Shown here in pieces: positions 15,038 through 20,687 of a DNA stretch of 20,687 nt. The stretch's first letter is position 1, and each line of letters opens with the position of its first letter. Source of the stretch: Candidatus Omnitrophota bacterium (GTDB lineage Bacteria; Omnitrophota; Gorgyraeia; Gygaellales; Profunditerraquicolaceae); NCBI GenBank assembly GCA_028711825.1, contig JAQTRM010000004.1, forward strand, positions 14,941-35,627, given 5' to 3'. Under the pieces are notes generated by a model. The model had not been told where the DNA came from. It saw only the letters and a program-made list of their open reading frames with translations, and made no database searches. The position numbers and the translations under genes were made by a program.

Positions 15038-15909
15038 ATTTTTACCTCGGTTTCCATGGTGATGCCGAATTTATTTTTGACATCCTTCCGCATCAGCCCC
15101 ATCAACGCCAATACATCACCGCTTTTAGCCTTGCCGGAATTAAGGATAAAATTCGCGTGTTTCAAAGAAACAACCGCCTGCCCCGCCTTCACCCCTTTAA
15201 GGCCGCAAAGATCGATTAACTTTCCCGCGGATTTACCGGCGGGATTCTTAAAGGCGCACCCGGCGCTGGGCAGCCTGTCCCCCTGGGACTGCCGGCGGCG
15301 CTCAAGATAATCCGCGATCCGGCCTGCTACCTCCGCTTCTGCGGCATGGCGCAGTTTAAACTCCGCCCAGAGAACGATAAATTTTTCAAGGCTGCACCGG
15401 CGGTAAGAGAACTTCATGGCGCCGGAGGAAATTATCCTAAGCCTGCCGCGGTAATCCAGCACGCCGGCCCGGGACACCGCCTGGGCGATTGATTTGCCCC
15501 ATGCCCCGGCGTTCCCCGCCAATGATCCGCCCACGCTGCCGGGGATCCCCGCCAGGAACTCCAACCCGCCCAGCCCTTCCCGGCGCGAGAATAAAACCAG
15601 CTTGCTCAATTTCAGCCCGCTTCCGGCGATAATACGATTGCCTTTACGGACACAACCGCAAAAACCCCTGCCTCCCAGGCGGATTACCAGGCCGTCGACC
15701 CCGGAATCATCCGCCAGGATATTGGTGCCCGATCCCAGGATAAAAACGCGCATCCCGGATTCCCGGGCGAAGATCAGCGCCTCGCGCAGCGCATCCGCGT
15801 CTTCCGGTTCGAAAAAATACTTCGCCCGGCCGCCAATCCTGAAGCTGGTATGATCCGCCAGGCGGATATCCTTCCTGATCTTATTTTTTAAGCTCTTCGG
15901 CCAAAGCAT
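15028..15909 (-). CDS. murB: UDP-N-acetylenolpyruvoylglucosamine reductase
   Basis: MurB is an FAD enzyme that reduces UDP-GlcNAc-enolpyruvate to UDP-MurNAc with NADPH. The 293-residue protein has SFRIGGRAKYFFEP (22-35), the FAD-binding LGSGTNILADDSG (58-70), GLEFLAGIPGSVGGSL (115-130), GAMKFSYRRCSL (163-174), PSAGCAFKNP (214-223) and FGITMETEVK (281-290, containing the likely catalytic Glu). It is a type II MurB by length and motif. The proton-donor position in PSAGxxFKNP, normally Ser, is Cys218 (codon TGC); Cys occurs in some MurB proteins and should be functional. ATG 15909 lies 29 bases inside murC, with AAAGGT as a ribosome-binding site. Active-site assignments are by analogy to E. coli MurB. 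Confidence 0.95.
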   Translation of the reverse strand: MLWPKSLKNKIRKDIRLADHTSFRIGGRAKYFFEPEDADALREALIFARESGMRVFILGSGTNILADDSGVDGLVIRLGGRGFCGCVRKGNRIIAGSGLKLSKLVLFSRREGLGGLEFLAGIPGSVGGSLAGNAGAWGKSIAQAVSRAGVLDYRGRLRIISSGAMKFSYRRCSLEKFIVLWAEFKLRHAAEAEVAGRIADYLERRRQSQGDRLPSAGCAFKNPAGKSAGKLIDLCGLKGVKAGQAVVSLKHANFILNSGKAKSGDVLALMGLMRKDVKNKFGITMETEVKIWK

Positions 15910-17242
15910 CGCTGACCTTTACGATATCGCCGGCTCCCAGGACCATTATCAGGTCCCCTTCGCGCAGCATGCCCAAAAGATGGGGGACGATTTCCTCTTT
16001 CGGCAAATATATCACTTTTTTATCCGGATAGCACTCTTTTATTTTATCCCGCAGGCTGAGGGAATTTACCCCCTCAATCGGTTCTTCGCTGGCGGCGTAA
16101 ATATCGGTAACGACCAGATAATCCGCCGCGGGAAAAGATCCCGCGAAATCATCCAAAAGCAGCCGCGTGCGGCTGTAACGGTGCGGCTGAAAAATCACGA
16201 TCCTGCGTTTCGCCTTGAGGTTCTCCGCCGCCGCCAAAGTAGCTTTAATCTCCGAAGGATGGTGCGCGTAATCGTCGATCACCATATACCGGGAATCGCG
16301 GAATTTCACTTCGAGCCTCCGGCCCGCCCCTTTATAATCCCTGAGGCTCCTGCGGATATCCTCCGGAGAAATCCCCAGCTCCAAACCCAGGGCGATTACC
16401 GCCAGGGAATTCGAAATATTATGCCTGCCCCCCAACGCCAGGCGGAAACGCCCCAGCTCCCTGCCTTTTAAATGGCAGTCAAATTCCGAAAGCAACCCCT
16501 CGAAAACAATATTATCGGCGTAGATATCCGCTTCTTTATTTAAACCGAAAAGCAGGCGGCGGCCGCGATAATCTTTCAAAAGCCCCGCCAGGTGCGGGTC
16601 GTCGGCGCAGGCGAAAACGCAGCCCTCGGGGCTGGTCCGCCGCAGGAAACAGGAGAAAGTTTCCAATTCATGTTCGAAATCGCGGTAATAATCAAGATGT
16701 TCACGGTCGATATTGGTAATGATGGAATACTTCGGCCGGTAGCTTAAAAAAGACCCGTCGGACTCATCTGCCTCGGCGACAAAAAACTCCCCCTTCCCCA
16801 GGCAGGCATTGGCGCTGATATTTTTCAGGATCCCCCCGATGGCGGCGGTAGGACAGAGGCCGGCCTCCAGCAGCATAAAAGAAACCAGCGAAGTGGTAGT
16901 GGTCTTACCGTGGCTTCCGGCGACAGTAATGGCGGTCTTCTCCTTCATAAGCTCCGCCAGCGCTTCGGCCCTCTTGATCAAAGGTATGCCGAGGGACCTG
17001 GCCCGGAGCAATTCCGGATTCCCGCCGGAGATGGCCGATGAATAAACCACCGCGTCCTGTCCGGAGACATTCTCCTCCCGGTGCCCCAGGAATATCCTGG
17101 CGCCTTTTTCCTCCAGCCGGCGAAGGGCCGGAGTTTCCTTGAGATCTGAACCGCTGACACGATAACCGCTCTCCAGCATAAGATGCGCGATCCCGCTCAT
17201 CCCGATCCCGCCGATTCCGATAAAATGGTAAGTTTTTTTCAT
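15881..17242 (-). CDS. murC: UDP-N-acetylmuramate--L-alanine ligase
   Basis: MurC adds L-Ala to UDP-MurNAc, the first amino acid of the stem peptide. The 453-residue Mur ligase shows the N-terminal Rossmann-like HFIGIGGIGMSGIAHLM (6-22) and GSDLKE (32-37), the ATP loop GSHGKTTTTSL (about 109-119), FVAEADESDGSFL, TNIDREHLDYY, the C-terminal YAHHPSEIKATL and FQPHRYSRTRLL. All are MurC-type (DESD and HHPSE distinguish it from MurD and MurE). Full length. ATG 17242 shares ATGA with the stop of the upstream metallopeptidase gene, so the two are translationally coupled. murB starts 29 bases inside its end. Confidence 0.97.
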   Translation of the reverse strand: MKKTYHFIGIGGIGMSGIAHLMLESGYRVSGSDLKETPALRRLEEKGARIFLGHREENVSGQDAVVYSSAISGGNPELLRARSLGIPLIKRAEALAELMKEKTAITVAGSHGKTTTTSLVSFMLLEAGLCPTAAIGGILKNISANACLGKGEFFVAEADESDGSFLSYRPKYSIITNIDREHLDYYRDFEHELETFSCFLRRTSPEGCVFACADDPHLAGLLKDYRGRRLLFGLNKEADIYADNIVFEGLLSEFDCHLKGRELGRFRLALGGRHNISNSLAVIALGLELGISPEDIRRSLRDYKGAGRRLEVKFRDSRYMVIDDYAHHPSEIKATLAAAENLKAKRRIVIFQPHRYSRTRLLLDDFAGSFPAADYLVVTDIYAASEEPIEGVNSLSLRDKIKECYPDKKVIYLPKEEIVPHLLGMLREGDLIMVLGAGDIVKVSDALAEELKK

Positions 17243-18021
17243 CGTAAAATATATTTCTTCCAGGCTTCCTGGAAATCCCGCAAGCTTTTAAAAGAGTAAA
17301 CCCTTCTTAAGGACCCGGCAAGGTCCCGGTAATCCCGGAGGTCCCGGCAGAAACTTACAAAAAAATCCTTGCCGAACTCGGAGATCAGGAATTTAACCAG
17401 AGTATAAGATTCCGTGTAGAAGAGATCCACCTGATCCCTGTCCGCGCTTCTTAAATCCAGGCGGTTTAAGGCATCCAGGTCGAGGTATTCCCCTTTTCTC
17501 ATCTTCGCAGCCAATTCCGCCTTCACCGAAGAATAAGTATTTTTTTCCTGGTAGGTAGCGACCCCCTCGTGCAGCCAGAGCGGAACCGCCGGGTTATTAA
17601 AACCCACCATCTCCATAAAAATAATATGCGCCAATTCATGAGGAAGGATGCTGTGCAGGAAACCCGGCGCCTTCACATAACTCTGGATGATTTTCGAGCC
17701 TGCCATTACCTGCCCGCCCGACCAGCTGTATCCCCGCGTAGCCTGGACGTATTCATCATGGCTGTCATACAGGTATATCCTGGCCCGGTTATCCCAGGTC
17801 CAGAAGTTAAAACGGTTAAAACCGAACTGCTCGGCGATCGAATCATAACAGCCTTCGGCTTTATGCGTCAGCTCTTCCAATTCCGCCGGCGTGGCGTTTT
17901 TATAAAAAACTTTAAAATGCGTGCTTCGCGCTTCCTGCCAGGACCGTTCCTGCGCCAGGACCGCCAGCGGTAAAAATAAAATTGCCGGAAGCCATGCTAT
18001 CCGGCATGCCAGCCTTAACAT
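17239..18021 (-). CDS. Secreted gluzincin-type zinc metallopeptidase (peptidase MA-like)
   Basis: The 260-residue protein has a signal peptide (hydrophobic 7-23, likely cleavage VLA|QERS after residue 23). The mature chain carries HELAH (128-132), where His128, Glu129 and His132 form the zinc/catalytic HExxH, and WLHEGVATY (149-157) with Glu152 as the probable third zinc ligand, 20 residues on. That arrangement is typical of gluzincins of the peptidase MA clan. Aromatic-rich N-terminal strands and Lys/Arg-rich helices flank the core. It follows murG by 17 bases with a GGGAGG ribosome-binding site and overlaps murC by four bases, so it is embedded in the peptidoglycan operon. A periplasmic role in wall or envelope-protein processing is inference; substrate unknown. 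Confidence 0.9.
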   Translation of the reverse strand: MLRLACRIAWLPAILFLPLAVLAQERSWQEARSTHFKVFYKNATPAELEELTHKAEGCYDSIAEQFGFNRFNFWTWDNRARIYLYDSHDEYVQATRGYSWSGGQVMAGSKIIQSYVKAPGFLHSILPHELAHIIFMEMVGFNNPAVPLWLHEGVATYQEKNTYSSVKAELAAKMRKGEYLDLDALNRLDLRSADRDQVDLFYTESYTLVKFLISEFGKDFFVSFCRDLRDYRDLAGSLRRVYSFKSLRDFQEAWKKYILR

Positions 18022-18038
18022 ACGCCTCCCCCAAATGA

Positions 18039-19118
18039 CTAACCCGGGTTTAAAACCACCCGCGCCAGCATCCCCACGGCATCCTCCCGCCCTAAATTTA
18101 CGTATCCGCGGCGCATCAGTTCAAGTTTGCGCCGGTCCTCCAGGAATTCCGATAAATAATATAATAGCATCTCCGGCTTGAATTGCCAATCCTGGATCAC
18201 CACCGCCGCCCCGGCCTCCGCCAGGATATCGGCATTGGCGTTCTGATGGGCGTAAGCATAAGGATAAGGGACCAGCAGCGCCGGGACCTTAAACCTCGCA
18301 AGCTCGGCGACCGTCGTCGCTCCCGCCCTGCTGACCACCAGATCCGCGGCCCCGTAAGCATAGCGCATATCTGCGCAAAAACTGAAAAGGCGGCATTCCA
18401 CTTTCGCGTCGTCATAACCGGACCGCAAGCGGGAAAAATCATGCCTTCCGCAGATATGGATAACCTGAAAGGCATCCTTATTCCCGCAGGCCGAAAAAGC
18501 CTTAAGACAGGCATCATTCAGGCGGTGCGACCCCTGGCTCCCGCCGGTAATCAGAACGGTAAAAGCATCCTCTTTAAGCCGGAAAAAATCCCGCGCTTCT
18601 TTCTTGTCCGGAGGGGTCATCTCCTTGCGCAGGGGGTTTCCGGTCAGGATAATCTTATCCTCGGCGATATCAAGGTATTTGCCGGTCTGCGCGAAAGATA
18701 CCGCCACCTTATCGGCGATCTTGGAGAGAAATTTATTCGCCCGGCCGCAAATAACATTCTGTTCATGGATTACCGTCCGGATCCTGAAGAGCCAGGCCCA
18801 GAAAACCGCCGCTACCGTATCAAGGCTTCCAAACCCCACCACCACATCCGGCTTGAATTTCAACACCGCCCGGAGAGATTCCCATCCCCCCCGGAATAAA
18901 GAGAAAAATTCCGTAAGGTTCCGGCGGTTAAAAGGCAGGCCTAAGCGCCCGCCGTGCATGTAGATTACCCTGTCTCCGGGCACCGGGATATCCGCTCCCC
19001 CCTCTTTTTTAGGCACCAGCAGAACCGCTTCCTGCCCGGAATCTTTCAACTTCTCCATCAGGGCAAGCGCCGGAAAAATGTGCCCGCCGCTGGAACCGGT
19101 AACAACCAGGATACGCAT
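18039..19118 (-). CDS. murG: UDP-GlcNAc:undecaprenyl-PP-MurNAc-pentapeptide GlcNAc transferase
   Basis: MurG adds GlcNAc to lipid I on the cytoplasmic face of the membrane, giving lipid II. The 359-residue GT28 protein has an N-terminal lipid-I-binding domain with the glycine loop TGSSGGHIFPAL (7-18; the family usually reads GGTGGHxxPA), HEQNVICGRANKFLSK, LTGNPLR, the second loop LITGGSQGSHRLN, and the UDP-GlcNAc site around VSRAGATTVAELA and LLVPYPYAYAHQNANA. The usual VVGxGGYxS loop is VVGFGSLDT. Motif variation is moderate; the rest is standard. The start is ATG 19118, one base after the ftsW stop, with GGAGGAG ten bases upstream. Confidence 0.94.
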   Translation of the reverse strand: MRILVVTGSSGGHIFPALALMEKLKDSGQEAVLLVPKKEGGADIPVPGDRVIYMHGGRLGLPFNRRNLTEFFSLFRGGWESLRAVLKFKPDVVVGFGSLDTVAAVFWAWLFRIRTVIHEQNVICGRANKFLSKIADKVAVSFAQTGKYLDIAEDKIILTGNPLRKEMTPPDKKEARDFFRLKEDAFTVLITGGSQGSHRLNDACLKAFSACGNKDAFQVIHICGRHDFSRLRSGYDDAKVECRLFSFCADMRYAYGAADLVVSRAGATTVAELARFKVPALLVPYPYAYAHQNANADILAEAGAAVVIQDWQFKPEMLLYYLSEFLEDRRKLELMRRGYVNLGREDAVGMLARVVLNPG

Positions 19119-19119
19119 C

Positions 19120-20217
19120 TTAAGAATACTCCTCCCCGCCGCGCGCGATATTGATCAATATTCCCAGGCTCACCATATCGAAGATCAGGGACGAGCCTCC
19201 GTAGCTGATAAAAGGAAGCGGCAGGCCTTTGGTCGGAAAGATCCCGCAGGAAACCCCGATATTAATAATCGCCTTTACCGAAATCATCAGCACCAGCCCC
19301 AGGGCCAGGAAATAACCGAACCTGTCCTGCGCATTCTTGATAATCTTGAGGCCCTGCTGGATAAAAATCAGGAATAATACGATTACTCCCAGATTTCCAA
19401 GCAGCCCCAGTTCCTCGCCGATAATGGAAAAGATAAAATCGGTATGCGCCGCGGGAAGATAAAATAACTTTTGCTGCGAATGCCCCAGCCCCCTGCCGAA
19501 AACACCTCCCGAACCGATCGCGATCTGCGACTGGATAATCTGAAAACCCATCCCCTTGGGGTCAAGCCAGGGGTTTAAAAAAGCCAGGATCCTCGCCCGG
19601 CGGTAAGGAACGCTGAAAACCAGGAAATAAAGCGCCGGCAGGCTGCAAAGAATCAGGTTTAAGATATATTTCCCTCTTGCCCCGGCGATAAAAAGCATCG
19701 TGAGCACCACCACGCTCAAGGCAATTACCGTGCCGAGGTCCGGCTGCAGAAGTATCAGTAAAGCTACCACCCCCAGCATGCAGATCGCCGGCGTAAACCC
19801 CTCCAGCAGCATCTTGATCTTATCCTCCTTGCGGGAGATAAAGTCGGCGATGTAAACAATTAAAGCGAGGTTGGCAAACTCCGAAGGCTGGAAACTGATA
19901 AATTTAAACCTGAACCAGCGCTGGGCCCCGGAGACTTCCCGGCCCAGGCCGGGAACCAGGACCAGGACTAAAAGCGCCAGGGCAAGCCAGATCATATGGT
20001 GCGCGTGTTTCTTAAGGAAATGGTAATCGACGATCATCGCCAGGAATGCCAGCGCCACCCCGGCGAACAGGAAAAACAGGTGCCTCCTTAAAAAATAAAA
20101 ACTATCCCCATACCTCTCCCAGGCGTAAATACTGGAGGAACTGTAAATCATCACGATACCGACACAAACCAGGATTACCGATACCGTAAGCAGGTTGATA
20201 CGCGTGGTCCTAACCAT
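19120..20217 (-). CDS. ftsW: FtsW/SEDS septal peptidoglycan glycosyltransferase
   Basis: FtsW is the SEDS-family polymerase that links lipid II into glycan strands at the septum together with its cognate transpeptidase. The 365-residue protein has about ten hydrophobic segments and conserved blocks MIYSSSSIYAWERYG (23-37), GAQRWF (97-102), QPSEFANLALIVY (110-122), LLQPDLGT (156-163), GFQIIQSQIAIGSGG (224-238), AAHTDFIFSIIGEELG (256-271, catalytic-region Asp260) and PLPFISYGGSSLI. RodA is the alternative, but the murD-ftsW-murG position supports FtsW. The start lies eight bases inside murD. Confidence 0.95.
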   Translation of the reverse strand: MVRTTRINLLTVSVILVCVGIVMIYSSSSIYAWERYGDSFYFLRRHLFFLFAGVALAFLAMIVDYHFLKKHAHHMIWLALALLVLVLVPGLGREVSGAQRWFRFKFISFQPSEFANLALIVYIADFISRKEDKIKMLLEGFTPAICMLGVVALLILLQPDLGTVIALSVVVLTMLFIAGARGKYILNLILCSLPALYFLVFSVPYRRARILAFLNPWLDPKGMGFQIIQSQIAIGSGGVFGRGLGHSQQKLFYLPAAHTDFIFSIIGEELGLLGNLGVIVLFLIFIQQGLKIIKNAQDRFGYFLALGLVLMISVKAIINIGVSCGIFPTKGLPLPFISYGGSSLIFDMVSLGILINIARGGEEYS

Positions 20218-20687
20218 TAACCAGAGCCTCCCGGTTCAAGAGGTCCGCGACAATCTTTTTAAAAACCCTTCCCCGCTGCTCATAATCCGTGAACATGTCG
20301 TAACTGGAACACATCGGAGAAAAAAGCACGCAATCCCCGGGCCCGGCGGCGCGGTAAGCCTCTGTTACCGCCTCTTCCAGAGAAGCGGCCTTGACCACGG
20401 GAAACCCTCCGACGCCAAGATCGGAGGCGATGATATCGCGCGCCTCCCCGATCAACACCGCATATTTCACTTTTCCTTCCGCCTCTTTCAGGATAACACG
20501 GTAATCTATACCCTTATGCCTCCCCCCCGCGATCAGGATGACCGGACGTTTGATGTTGCTGATCGCCCAGACCGCCGAATCGGCGGTAGTAGCCTTGGAG
20601 TCATTAATAAATGTTACGCCCCGGGTCTCCCCGACCTCTTCCATGCGGTGCTCGATCCCTTTAAACCCCGCAAAGACCTTTTCGTAA
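20210..20687 (-). CDS. murD: UDP-N-acetylmuramoyl-L-alanine--D-glutamate ligase, 3' part
   Basis: MurD adds D-Glu to UDP-MurNAc-L-Ala. Only the C-terminal ~158 codons are in the window; the gene runs off the right edge. Frame is open from 20687, reading YEKVFAGFKGIEHRMEEVG across an internal Met at 20644 that must not be taken as the start. Visible C-terminal-domain motifs: FINDSKATTADSAVWAI, VILIAGGRHKGIDY, VLIGEA and LFSPMCSSYDMFTDYEQRG, all MurD-typical (the SPxxxSxDxFxxYExRG block in particular). It overlaps ftsW by eight bases. murF, mraY and murE are expected upstream in the unseen sequence. Confidence 0.95.
   Translation of the reverse strand, partial: YEKVFAGFKGIEHRMEEVGETRGVTFINDSKATTADSAVWAISNIKRPVILIAGGRHKGIDYRVILKEAEGKVKYAVLIGEARDIIASDLGVGGFPVVKAASLEEAVTEAYRAAGPGDCVLFSPMCSSYDMFTDYEQRGRVFKKIVADLLNREALVNG

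Noticed and set aside
20210..20644. Short complete murD-like gene starting at 20644
   Set aside because: The frame stays open upstream to the window edge with conserved MurD residues (FKGIEHR), so the Met at 20644 is internal.

Overview
The window is about 20.7 kb of densely packed bacterial chromosome in which all 20 supported genes lie on the minus strand. It therefore reads from right to left as a cell-wall and cell-division (dcw) cluster, followed by a lipoprotein/housekeeping operon, then two short transcription units. I see no phage, plasmid, transposase, CRISPR, rRNA or tRNA. The lipoprotein maturation genes (lspA, lgt), the MurB class and the gene order suggest an uncultured diderm. 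The fusion of dcw genes to yggS-proC-mtnP-ileS-traR-lspA-lgt-rluD, and the heptad-repeat islands between genes, make me think of candidate phyla such as Omnitrophota. That placement is inference and no single gene proves it.

Region by region in transcription order: (1) 20687-11958 holds murD (5' part outside the window), ftsW, murG, a predicted secreted zinc metallopeptidase, murC, murB, ddl, ftsQ and ftsA. Together they cover the cytoplasmic Mur-ligase steps, lipid II synthesis, and septal recruitment and polymerisation. ftsZ, which usually follows ftsA, is absent; a 67-base gap with a good promoter stands in its place. (2) 11890-4249 holds yggS, proC, mtnP, ileS, a DksA/TraR-type zinc-finger gene, lspA, lgt and an rluD-type pseudouridine synthase. 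Nearly all junctions in (1) and (2) overlap or are only a few bases apart, so both parts look like long polycistronic operons. (3) 3815-1591 holds a membrane-anchored coiled-coil protein of unknown function and aroA, joined by a GTGA start/stop overlap. (4) 1083-10 holds mreB, behind an almost consensus sigma-70 promoter.

The most unusual content is in the only two large gaps (1084-1590 and 3816-4248). Each carries the same composite element: an outer pair of inverted arrays of 7-base units (TCAGCNN on one side, NNGCTGA on the other), an inner inverted pair (TAGTANN and NNTACTA), and a partly conserved T-rich core. Each element starts 11-23 bases after the stop codon of the upstream gene and ends just before the promoter of the next gene. 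The two copies share architecture and core but differ in unit number and sequence. They could be MITE-like repeats, transcription-unit boundaries or structured 3' RNAs; the sequence alone does not decide.
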